DNA of 64,000 nt from Prochlorococcus sp. AG-402-L18 (GTDB lineage Bacteria > Cyanobacteriota > Cyanobacteriia > PCC-6307 > Cyanobiaceae). The notes beneath the pieces were generated by a model. The model was not told the origin of the DNA and did not search any database. It saw only the letters and a list, made by a program, of their open reading frames with translations. Both the position numbers and the translations under genes were made by a program. Of the stretch, positions 22,501 to 30,084 are shown in pieces; the stretch's first letter is position 1, and every line of letters starts with the position of its first letter. The stretch covers positions 62,001 to 126,000 of the forward strand of contig QCIL01000002.1 in NCBI GenBank assembly GCA_003216725.1, in the 5' to 3' direction.

Positions 22501-23076
22501 CTCATTATTAATAGGATAAATATCTATTATTTCTCCCCTCCTACTCCAAAACCCTTCTGAAGAAGTTATATTTTCCTTTTTATAACCAAGAAAGGTAAGT
22601 TTATATGTTAATTCTTCTATCTCAATTTTAACTCCTTTTCTCAACTCTAAATTGTTATCAATTAATATATTTTTGTTTGGTAAATGAGGTTGTAGAGATC
22701 TCTCTGTTGTTATAACAATATTAGGTTTCTTTCGTTCTTTTTTTGTTAATTTGGATAAAACAGTAAGTTGAGTAAATTCAATTTCTTTAGATTTATTAAT
22801 TGATGAGTATGGTAGATGATCTATTGGGGGATAATATAAGACTTCTTTATTATTTATACTTTCGAAATAACCAATCCATTTATATGCAATTTCTATATTA
22901 GGACATATTAGTAAAATATTTTTATTTTCTTTTTTTGCAATACTATCTATGATTATAGACTTTGCATATCTACTTGAACCAACAATATTTAGTCCGTTAT
23001 TCTTTGAAATTTTTTTTATTAATTCAGAAGTGATTTGTGAGTTTGAAATATAATTAACTAAGGTAGTTAAACTCAT
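19564..23076 (-). CDS. mfd: Transcription-repair coupling factor
   Basis: Mfd removes RNA polymerase stalled at DNA damage and recruits the UvrABC excision machinery. The 1170-residue protein has the UvrB-homology N-terminus, the CarD-like polymerase-interaction domain (GDYIVHKNHGIGQF near residue 495), and RecG-type helicase motifs: Walker A GDVGFGKTEVA near 642, DEEQRFGV near 742, and the LSATPIPRTLYMS motif. A C-terminal TRCF domain follows. The N-terminal third is very Asn/Lys/Ile-rich, as expected for low GC. uvrC is also in this window. Confidence 0.97.
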   Translation of the reverse strand: MSLTTLVNYISNSQITSELIKKISKNNGLNIVGSSRYAKSIIIDSIAKKENKNILLICPNIEIAYKWIGYFESINNKEVLYYPPIDHLPYSSINKSKEIEFTQLTVLSKLTKKERKKPNIVITTERSLQPHLPNKNILIDNNLELRKGVKIEIEELTYKLTFLGYKKENITSSEGFWSRRGEIIDIYPINNEFPVRLEFFDNVIEKIREYDPQTQKTLESINKIEIIMVGFDLIIKDKLNNLSKNNIFDSEDLNKKNLNRYLGVIEKNPSNIIDYISKETVVVIDELENCKKFSNNWYLDTESNFDNCKNEINQNLKNNDINYKTKGNLHLKFDYILNSLRNLNLIKLYEFESRDNMNNRFLLKDKRINSYSKNIGKLSNDINEKIKNKDKIWILSAQPLRTRTLLFEHECNTNFLNNPNDIDEAFNSINRSTPLILKNKNDYEIEGFYLPIFKVVLITDKELFSQQTLFNNVFIRRKKRSVNSNINVNKINPGDYIVHKNHGIGQFIKIEKINITGDSRDYLVIKYQDGKISVAADQLSSVNRYRSSGNIKPKINKLGGTEWERIKNKNKKLIKKVAVDILKLYAKREKLKGHIYPEDGPWQNELEESFPYQPTPDQITAVKEIKSDMESEKPMDRLVCGDVGFGKTEVAIRAIFKAITSGKQVILLAPTTILAQQHWRTISNRFSPYPIKISLLNRFKTIKERNEIYKGLKNNNIDLVVATHQILGKEIEIQNIGLLVIDEEQRFGVRQKEKIKKIKNNIDVLTLSATPIPRTLYMSLSGLRQMSLLNTPPPSRRSIKTYLSEIDMDVIRTAISQELDRGGQIFYVLPRISDIDQAINKLKNMFSNLKFIVAHGQMNETELENAMIAFNNGEVDLLICTTIIESGLDIPKVNTIIIEDSHKFGLSQLYQLRGRVGRSGIQAYAWLFYPNINKINDTAKHRLKAIKDFSELGSGYQLAMKDMEIRGVGSLLGEEQSGKINAIGYDLYIDMLHEAISEISGQEIPEVNDTQIDLPINAFIPATWILNREEKLDAYKSATECSNDKEITELATDWTNRYGILPKPVESLIVLMRLKLLAKKCGFDRIKLKKPNVLIETRLKKSTYKLLRNTLSTNVQSKFNYEEGDPYSKITIRGLGITDIQTQIEQLTFWFKLFVKEIKNFDKEQQIIKK

Positions 23077-23150
23077 TTATTAGTTATCAATCTTGATTAC
23101 TCATATTCAAAGTATTATATTAGATTTTATACAAAAGTGAAAAATATTTA

Positions 23151-23858
23151 ATGGATTCAGCCGCAATAAATTCTTTTATACCCACTTTAGATCAGGTAGA
23201 CAGTTGGTATGAAGTCTTTACACTTTTACCAATATTAATTGCACTAGAATTATTATTATCAGCAGATAATGCTGTTGCACTAGCTTCTCTTACTAAATCT
23301 CTAAATAGTTCGGAATTAAGATCAAGAGCTTTAAATATTGGCATAACGATATCTCTAATATTCAGAATAATTCTAATCATATTGTCAAATGTTCTTCTTA
23401 AGTTTATTTTCATAAGAGTTTTTGCTGGTTTGTATTTAGTATATTTATTCATTTCTAATGTTTTTTATAATTCCGAAATCGAAAATGATAATGAAGGAAA
23501 AGACAATAGTAAAAATTTTAGGTTCTTTAGGGTAGTTGCTCTTCTCTCAATAACTGATTTTGCATTTTCCATAGATAGTATTACTACCGCTGTAGCAATA
23601 AGTGATCAATACATATTAATAATATTTGGAGCAGTAATTGGTGTATTAGCCTTAAGATTTACATCTGGGATTTTTCTAAAACTACTGTATATATTTTCTA
23701 GATTAGAAACGGCTGGTTACATAGCAATTTTAATTATAGGGATTAAACTTTTATTAAATACCTTAATTAAAGAATCTATTCTGCCAGACTATTATTTTTA
23801 TATTTTGATTCTTTTTGCTTTCATTTGGGGATTCTCTAAAAAAGATTGTGAAACTTAA
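23151..23858 (+). CDS. TerC-family membrane protein
   Basis: 235 residues with about seven membrane spans. Two acidic intramembrane motifs typical of TerC proteins are present: ELLLSADNAVALA near residue 32 and ITDFAFSIDSITTA near 137. Plant TerC is needed for thylakoid membrane insertion, and bacterial relatives export manganese. Either role fits a photosynthetic cell. It is divergent from mfd and overlaps the end of fmt by 4 bp tail to tail. Confidence 0.88.
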   Translation: MDSAAINSFIPTLDQVDSWYEVFTLLPILIALELLLSADNAVALASLTKSLNSSELRSRALNIGITISLIFRIILIILSNVLLKFIFIRVFAGLYLVYLFISNVFYNSEIENDNEGKDNSKNFRFFRVVALLSITDFAFSIDSITTAVAISDQYILIIFGAVIGVLALRFTSGIFLKLLYIFSRLETAGYIAILIIGIKLLLNTLIKESILPDYYFYILILFAFIWGFSKKDCET

Positions 23859-24841
23859 CCTGAGAAATATTCACCTACTGACGGATTTAATTGTTGTATT
23901 AATTGCTTTTTGCTAGATATGTTTTTGCCTTCAAGTTTTGCTTCTAACAAAATTATCGGATCAGTTTTAGTTGAAATTATTATTCCTTCATTGTCTACAA
24001 GAGCCAGAATAATACCTGGTTCTGAATAATTATTCTTGAAACAGTATTTCTCATTATTTTTTTCATCATTTCTCAAAACTTTTATTTTAATTATTTTTAG
24101 GTTCTTGCCTCTAAAAGTTGTATATGATCTAGGGTATAGTGCTTTTATTTTTCGAAAAATTTTAATTGCCTCATTGCTCCAATCCAATTTATAGTCTGCT
24201 TTTTCAATCATTCTTGCGTATGTAATTTCTCTTCCAAAGGTATTTTGATTTGTTAATTGATAATTAGTATTTTTATTAATATTTTCCTCGAGTAAATATA
24301 TGGCATTTAAAAATAATTTTGCAGATAATATACTGAGTTTTTCCGTCAACGTATTTAAATTATCGTTATTATCAATTTTTATTTTTTCTTCCAACAATAA
24401 GTCGCCAGTATCTAATCCTTCATTCATTTTCATAATTCCTACACCAGTAAATTCATCACCTTTCATTAAAGCCCATTGTATTGGAGCTGCACCACGCCAT
24501 CTTGGAAGTAATGAAGCATGTGCGTTCCAACAACCAAATCTTGGGATTTCTAATATCTCTTTGGGTAATATTTTTCCATATGCTATGACAATAAATAAAT
24601 CGCAAGATAGGGATTTAAGTTCATTCATAAAAGTTATATTTCCCTTGATAGTTTCTGGAGTAAAAATTTTTATAGATTCTTTCTTGGCAAAATTCTTAAC
24701 AGGTGAAGATATTAATTTATTTCCCCTAGATCTTTTCTTATCTGGTTGGCTAACTACTGCAATTACTTCGTGTTTAGATTTAATAAAAATATCAAGGCTC
24801 GCAAGTGAATATTCAGGTGTACCCCAGAATATTATTCTCAC
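23855..24841 (-). CDS. fmt: Methionyl-tRNA formyltransferase
   Basis: Fmt formylates Met on initiator tRNA using 10-formyl-tetrahydrofolate. The 328-residue protein has the N-terminal FWGTPEYSLASLD, the formyl-transferase catalytic segment CWNAHASLLPRWRGAAPIQ (Asn and His near residue 107), and GLDTGDLLL. The C-terminal OB domain binds tRNA. It overlaps the upstream pmbA-like gene by 4 bp, so translation is coupled. Its substrate tRNA is encoded at 936-1012. Confidence 0.96.
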   Translation of the reverse strand: MRIIFWGTPEYSLASLDIFIKSKHEVIAVVSQPDKKRSRGNKLISSPVKNFAKKESIKIFTPETIKGNITFMNELKSLSCDLFIVIAYGKILPKEILEIPRFGCWNAHASLLPRWRGAAPIQWALMKGDEFTGVGIMKMNEGLDTGDLLLEEKIKIDNNDNLNTLTEKLSILSAKLFLNAIYLLEENINKNTNYQLTNQNTFGREITYARMIEKADYKLDWSNEAIKIFRKIKALYPRSYTTFRGKNLKIIKIKVLRNDEKNNEKYCFKNNYSEPGIILALVDNEGIIISTKTDPIILLEAKLEGKNISSKKQLIQQLNPSVGEYFSG

Positions 24842-26190
24842 GCGTCACCAGTTATTGATAATTCATCTACCCATATATGTGGAGATATACCACTTGTTGT
24901 TACTTCTTGGTTTGACTCAATGTTTACAATATTTTTCAAAAGATATTTAATATCACCTGCGACAGTTGCAGATTCTATTGAGATTTTTGTACCGTTTTTA
25001 TAAAGCCATCCATCAAATGGAAGAGAAAACGAACCTTGACTTGCTCTTACTCCTGCATGAATTGCGTTTAGTTCTTCAATATAAACAAATTCTCCATCAT
25101 AATTAGTGTGTTTTAATGATGTTTTTAGATCGTAGTCTTCCTTTGATTTTTCAACTACTATCCAATCAGGAGATACTGAGACTTTTGATCCAAGTCCTGC
25201 ATGGCCAGTTGGACTTGTTTTAAATATTCTTGCAGTTGATTCAGAATGTATAAAATTTTTAATTTTCCCTTTGTTAATTAAACATAGTCTTTTAGTGGGG
25301 GTTCCTTCTCCATCGAATGGAGATGATGAAATATTTTTTTCGTGAAGTCCATCATCATAAATATTAAGTGCTTCTGTAGATAATTTCTCTCCAATAGATT
25401 GTTTATTAGATAAGCTCACTCCATCCAAAATGCTTCTAGCATTAAACATTGAGCTAAATGCATTTATCAAAGTTAAAAAAGATTCTGGGGAAAAACATAT
25501 TAAATATTTATCCGTTTTAATGGATGAATAATTTAGATGGGATATTGTTTTATTTGAGGCCTCTTTAACACATGATTCTATATCTATATCATCAACACCA
25601 TATCCAAGTTTTACAGAACCTGAGCTTCTAGGTTTTCTATCTTTCTCTTCTGCTCTTGCATATAAATATAGAGCAGCTTGACTTTTAGTATAACTTCGAA
25701 AAGCGCCCTCACTATTGGCATAAACTCTCTCAAAGAAACTTTCGGATAAACCATTATATGGAACAGATTTTATGGATTCGTGGCTATTTATTAGTTTTAC
25801 TTCAGCTTCTCTTAAAAGTGCGAGTAATTTTTTTATTCCAACAGGATTTCTCTTTTTTGCTTCCTTTATTTCAATAGGATCTTTCGCTAGTGGTGAAAAT
25901 TCAGTACTTTCATTCTTATTACCAAAGTCAGAGGCAATATTTGCTTGATTTAGTGCCTTTTTAATACCAGATTCACTAACATCACTTGTTGTAGTAATAC
26001 CAACTAGATTAGATTCGTTCCAAACTCTTATAGTTATTACTTGCTTTTGTGATGCCTTGAGTTGTTTAGCATCCCCTTTATCTACTTGAACAGAATAATC
26101 ATTAGAAAAGCTTGCACCATAATCCCATTTTTTAAGATTTAGAAAATCTGCAGCTTTGGAAATTTGAGTTGCAATTTCTCTTGAATTCAT
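24838..26190 (-). CDS. TldD/PmbA family protein, PmbA (TldE)-like subunit
   Basis: 450 residues, in the TldD/PmbA fold but without the zinc-protease HExxxH motif, as expected for the non-catalytic PmbA/TldE partner. The segments LCLINKGKIKNFIHSESTARI and SPDWIVVEKS match the family. With TldD it forms a heterodimeric peptidase that in E. coli processes microcin B17 and degrades CcdA. The physiological target in cyanobacteria is unknown. It is encoded 3 bp after tldD. Confidence 0.88.
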   Translation of the reverse strand: MNSREIATQISKAADFLNLKKWDYGASFSNDYSVQVDKGDAKQLKASQKQVITIRVWNESNLVGITTTSDVSESGIKKALNQANIASDFGNKNESTEFSPLAKDPIEIKEAKKRNPVGIKKLLALLREAEVKLINSHESIKSVPYNGLSESFFERVYANSEGAFRSYTKSQAALYLYARAEEKDRKPRSSGSVKLGYGVDDIDIESCVKEASNKTISHLNYSSIKTDKYLICFSPESFLTLINAFSSMFNARSILDGVSLSNKQSIGEKLSTEALNIYDDGLHEKNISSSPFDGEGTPTKRLCLINKGKIKNFIHSESTARIFKTSPTGHAGLGSKVSVSPDWIVVEKSKEDYDLKTSLKHTNYDGEFVYIEELNAIHAGVRASQGSFSLPFDGWLYKNGTKISIESATVAGDIKYLLKNIVNIESNQEVTTSGISPHIWVDELSITGDA

Positions 26191-26193
26191 ATC

Positions 26194-27618
26194 CTATCTC
26201 CCACCAACAGTTATTGAATCAACCTTAATATGAGGTTGGCCAACCGTTACGTTGACACTTCCGCTAATGGATCCACAGAATCCAGGTGCTAGTTCTAAAT
26301 CATTTCCGCACATTGATATTTTTGGCATGACTTCTTTAGCCTCGCCAATCAAAGTTGCTCCTTTAACTGGTTTCGTTAATTTTCCATTTTTAATTATGTA
26401 ACCTTCTTCAACAGCAAAATTAAATTGGCCTGTAGCACCTACACTTCCTCCACCCATTGATTTGCAGTAAAGACCATCGCTAATACTATTTATTAAGTCT
26501 TCTCTAGAGTATTGACCTTTAGCTATATAAGTATTTCTCATTCTTGAAGCTGCCGCAAACGAATAATTTTGTCTTCTTCCACTCCCTGTTCTCTTATGGC
26601 CAGTTCTTAATTCACCTGCTCTGTCTGAGATGAATTTTTTTAGAATCCCATCCTTTATTAGAACTGATTTCTCTGGTTCCATTCCTTCATCATCTATTGA
26701 TAATGAGCCAAAAGATCCTTCTGATATCCCTTCATCTATAGCTGTTACAGATTCATGTGCAATTTTTTCATCTAATTTATTCTCAAAAGGTGTTGTACCT
26801 CTCTCTATTTGCGTAGTTTCAAGTAAATGTCCACAGGCTTCATGAAATATAACTCCACCAAATTTATTAGCTAATACAACAGGCATTTGTCCAGCATCAA
26901 CATAATCCGCATACAACATATTCATTGAACTTTCAAACACATCATTTGCAGCTTTTTCATGATCCCATAATCTGAAGTCATTAGGCATACCTGAAGATCC
27001 AAATCTTCTACTTCCATTAGATCTATGTTGGGCATCACTAGCAATTACGTTAAGACCAACTGTTTGATGCAACCTGATATCAGAAGCATATGTTCCATCG
27101 CTTGATGCAATAATAACTTCTTGCAGATTTCTTGAGTAACTTCCTTTTCGGGTTATTATTTTGTTATTTTTTTTAAGAGACTTTGTGCTCACTAAAAGTT
27201 TTTCACTTATCTCATGAATCGATGGAACTTCATCAATCCATGTTTTTTTAGATAAAGTATAATCTCTATGTTCATTTAAACCGTTAAAAACTTCAAAATT
27301 TTTTTTGTCATTTATATCTAACATCTCAATAGCTTGAGATACTGATCTCATCAACCCATGTTTTGATAAATCATTTGTACTTACAAATCCGTCCCTTTTG
27401 TCTTTGAAGATTCTAATACCTGCACCCCTGCCGAATGATGGACTTACATTTGTAATGAAATCCTCTTCAGCCAGTACGCTTGCTGTATCTGTGTTTTCTA
27501 TAAATATTTCTATAAAATCAGCACCAAGTCCGATTCCGTAGAAAATAATTTCTTCTAATAAATCTTTATTGCAACTACCAAATTCGATTTCATTTGATTT
27601 GATTTGTGACGAAAGCAT
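26194..27618 (-). CDS. tldD: Metalloprotease TldD
   Basis: 474 residues. The zinc motif HEACGH (in GGVIFHEACGHLLE, near residue 258) is intact, so this is the catalytic subunit. Other family segments are FGRGAGIRIFKDKRDGFVST, SYSFAAASRMRNTYI-type sequence near residue 370, and the C-terminal MCGNDLELAPGFCGSISGSV. It cleaves unfolded peptides inside the heterodimer with the product of the next gene. It lies just downstream of acsF on the same strand, with 28 bp between. Confidence 0.93.
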   Translation of the reverse strand: MLSSQIKSNEIEFGSCNKDLLEEIIFYGIGLGADFIEIFIENTDTASVLAEEDFITNVSPSFGRGAGIRIFKDKRDGFVSTNDLSKHGLMRSVSQAIEMLDINDKKNFEVFNGLNEHRDYTLSKKTWIDEVPSIHEISEKLLVSTKSLKKNNKIITRKGSYSRNLQEVIIASSDGTYASDIRLHQTVGLNVIASDAQHRSNGSRRFGSSGMPNDFRLWDHEKAANDVFESSMNMLYADYVDAGQMPVVLANKFGGVIFHEACGHLLETTQIERGTTPFENKLDEKIAHESVTAIDEGISEGSFGSLSIDDEGMEPEKSVLIKDGILKKFISDRAGELRTGHKRTGSGRRQNYSFAAASRMRNTYIAKGQYSREDLINSISDGLYCKSMGGGSVGATGQFNFAVEEGYIIKNGKLTKPVKGATLIGEAKEVMPKISMCGNDLELAPGFCGSISGSVNVTVGQPHIKVDSITVGGR

Positions 27619-27646
27619 ATGAATTTTAATGTTACTCTATAAAAGA

Positions 27647-28819
27647 TTATTTAATCGATGGTTGAAAATCTTTGCTATTTAGAGGTTTTAATAAGTATAG
27701 TCTTAAAAGTTGGTAACCGTTTAATAGATAGGTAGGTAATTTTTTTAAAGTTTTGGATACTTTGTTTGCATCGCTGTCAGCAATATCAGAAAGGACCTTA
27801 TTATTTTCAACAATTTTATCTAATCTTCCATAAAATGATTTATCATAAACGTCTAGTACAACAGGAAAAACTCTAGCAGCAGTTTCATTTGTTTTATTGA
27901 TAACGTACTGGTCGTAATCTCTAGCATCTAACCCTAATGAACTGTAGAAATCTTTTTTGATTCCAAGATCCCTAGCGTACATAGTAGCGAATACAGCTAG
28001 TAGAAAAAACCTTGACCATAACTTAGATGTCAATGGAAGATTGTTCAAAAAGTATCTAAATCTATGGAAATAATCAAATAGGGGATGTGTAAAGGTAGAG
28101 CCCCCAATGGTAATTTTTTGACTTAATGATTTGACAGTTCTTGGTTGTGCTTTCATTAGTGCATCGAAGAAATCGCCATGTCTATTTTCATCTTGACACC
28201 AATTTTCAAAGTAATTAAATAGTGGAAAAATCTTGTTATCTGGATTCTTTTCGAGATGCCTATAAATTGCGATGTATCTCCAATAGCCAATTTTTTCAGA
28301 TAAATAGGTAGCGTAAAAAATACTTCTAGGTGGAAAATAGGTGTAGTCTTTATTGGCAGTTAAAAAACCTAAATCTAACTGTAATCCAAAGTCACTCATT
28401 GATTTATTCAAAAAACCTGCATGTCTAGCTTCGTCTCTAGCCATATGAGCAAAACATTCAGCGAGAAGAGGGTTTTTGGCTTTAATCCTTTTGCTAAGCT
28501 CCTTATAAAGTAAAAAACCTGAAAATTCTGAAGTACAACTCCCTTCAAGAAAATCAATAAAGAGCTCTCTTGTTTCAGGATCTAATTTTTCTGCAGCTCC
28601 TTCAAATTCAATATTTCTTACAAAATGATGCCTATTATAGTCTTTTCTAAATTCCTCACATATAGCCTCCAATTCCTCCTCATTTATGGATAAATCCATA
28701 TTTTCCATTGCCTCGAAGTCTGTTGTATAAAACCTTGGAGACAATATTGTTTCCTTAGCGGGTACCTTTCCATTATTAACTTCTTTTTTATTTTTTGATT
28801 CAACAGTAGATTGAGTCAT
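27647..28819 (-). CDS. acsF: Mg-protoporphyrin IX monomethyl ester oxidative cyclase (aerobic)
   Basis: AcsF (CHL27) is the diiron enzyme that forms the isocyclic ring of chlorophyll using O2. The 390-residue protein has two iron-ligand motifs of the ExxRH type, [10 protein letters not shown] near residue 148 and [10 protein letters not shown] near 210, and the N-terminal [13 protein letters not shown]. It is probably thylakoid-associated. A Pro/Thr/Lys-rich leader of about 25 residues precedes the conserved part. The gene may cotranscribe with tldD and the pmbA-like gene downstream. Confidence 0.97.
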   Translation of the reverse strand: MTQSTVESKNKKEVNNGKVPAKETILSPRFYTTDFEAMENMDLSINEEELEAICEEFRKDYNRHHFVRNIEFEGAAEKLDPETRELFIDFLEGSCTSEFSGFLLYKELSKRIKAKNPLLAECFAHMARDEARHAGFLNKSMSDFGLQLDLGFLTANKDYTYFPPRSIFYATYLSEKIGYWRYIAIYRHLEKNPDNKIFPLFNYFENWCQDENRHGDFFDALMKAQPRTVKSLSQKITIGGSTFTHPLFDYFHRFRYFLNNLPLTSKLWSRFFLLAVFATMYARDLGIKKDFYSSLGLDARDYDQYVINKTNETAARVFPVVLDVYDKSFYGRLDKIVENNKVLSDIADSDANKVSKTLKKLPTYLLNGYQLLRLYLLKPLNSKDFQPSIK

Positions 28820-28899
28820 TTTTTATTTGATTTATTAATACTATTATTTACCATTATTTGTATTTTCGAGGGAAAAGTTAACTTGGTGTTATTGTTTAT

Positions 28900-29499
28900 T
28901 TAATTAACTCCTATTAATTTTTGTCCATTTAATCTTTGCAGTACTCTTGAAATAATTAATTTAAGGGTTATTCTTTTTTCGTCAATAAGAAATGATTCAA
29001 TAATACTTGGTTTTTGTTTTGGCTTGGATAAAGAAATACTTTTCGTAGAGCTAATATCTTCTTTCTCAAATGATAGCCAAAAGTTGCAAATATCTTTTAT
29101 TTCGCAATAAATAACCCAACATTCGTCTCCTGCGATCGGTCTTGTAGTGTTTTTGAGATTTATATCCTCTACTTTAAACCCTTTTGTTTTAAATTCCTGT
29201 ACAAGAGATGGAATTAGATGATCATTTATAAATTCTTTAAAAGGTTTTTTTTCAATAGGAATTTCTTTTTTTGGTTTTATTGTTGGATTGTTTGATTGTG
29301 TATTAATTTCTTTATCTTTATCTATACTCGACCTCAAATTATTGTTATTTTGATTCTCATTATTCGAATTATCAGCATTTAAATTATTTTTAGTAAAGTT
29401 TGGTTGAATATCATTTTTTTTGGCGGTACCAGAGTCTATTTTTAAAGGCTCTGTAGCATCATTATTATCTGTATTTTGTAGATTTTTATTATCTTGCAT
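28900..29499 (-). CDS. DUF2996 protein with long Asn-rich leader
   Basis: With ATG 29499 the protein has 199 residues. The first 85 are low-complexity, rich in Asn, Asp and Lys, and probably disordered. The C-terminal domain (KPFKEFINDHLIPSLVQEF, then GDECWVIYCEIKD, and SIIESFLIDEKRITLKLII ending RLNGQKL) matches the cyanobacterial DUF2996 family, whose function is unknown. An in-frame start at 29523 would add eight residues. It lies 80 bp upstream of acsF on the same strand, so joint expression is possible. Confidence 0.75.
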   Translation of the reverse strand: MQDNKNLQNTDNNDATEPLKIDSGTAKKNDIQPNFTKNNLNADNSNNENQNNNNLRSSIDKDKEINTQSNNPTIKPKKEIPIEKKPFKEFINDHLIPSLVQEFKTKGFKVEDINLKNTTRPIAGDECWVIYCEIKDICNFWLSFEKEDISSTKSISLSKPKQKPSIIESFLIDEKRITLKLIISRVLQRLNGQKLIGVN

Positions 29500-29576
29500 A
29501 AAAGTAAATCGAATTAGAAACACATTATAGATAAATTTTCGAACAATTTTATCAGTTTTTATTTATAACCTCATTT

Positions 29577-30032
29577 TTACCAATCGGTGTTATTTTTTTC
29601 CCAATCATCTTGATATCGTTCATTGTAAAAATCCTCATTTGATTGTTCTATATCTTTCCCCTCATTATTCCTGATAACTCTATAGTTTACTGAAATTGTA
29701 GGTTGAGGATCTCTTACATCTCTTTGAGGAGGAATATCAAAGGATTCATTATTTTCATCTTTAAAAGTTGAATTATAATCAGCATCTGTATTTTTATCTT
29801 CATCTTTATATTTATTATTTTTTAGATTTCTTATTAAAAATTTATTTAATAATGCACTTATTATGAATCCTGAAAAAAAAGAAATACTAATTAACTTACC
29901 AACACTTATATCTTGAGTATTCCAGATAAAATATCTAAATGTACTTTTTTGCTTGTTATTTAAAAACAATATAGATTGTATAGTAAGGATTAATGCAAAT
30001 ATTATTATTAATATCTTTTTCTTATAATTCAT
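29577..30032 (-). CDS. Two-span membrane protein with LapA-like layout
   Basis: 151 residues. Two hydrophobic spans (about residues 6-23 and 43-62) are followed by a polar, Asn/Asp-rich cytoplasmic tail with DIPPQRDVRDPQPTISVNYRVI. The hairpin-plus-tail layout resembles LapA/DUF1049 proteins, but the motif match is weak. No function is assigned. It lies downstream of the RNase R-like gene (52 bp) on the same strand. Confidence 0.5.
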   Translation of the reverse strand: MNYKKKILIIIFALILTIQSILFLNNKQKSTFRYFIWNTQDISVGKLISISFFSGFIISALLNKFLIRNLKNNKYKDEDKNTDADYNSTFKDENNESFDIPPQRDVRDPQPTISVNYRVIRNNEGKDIEQSNEDFYNERYQDDWEKNNTDW

Positions 30033-30084
30033 ATTTTAGTTTTAATCATATTTAAATATATTAAATTGAGTTTTTTTAAACTAC

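Noticed and set aside
24300-24950. 216-codon open frame on the + strand across fmt and the pmbA-like gene
   Set aside because: It is antisense to two well-supported genes that overlap by 4 bp, with no start signal or family motif.
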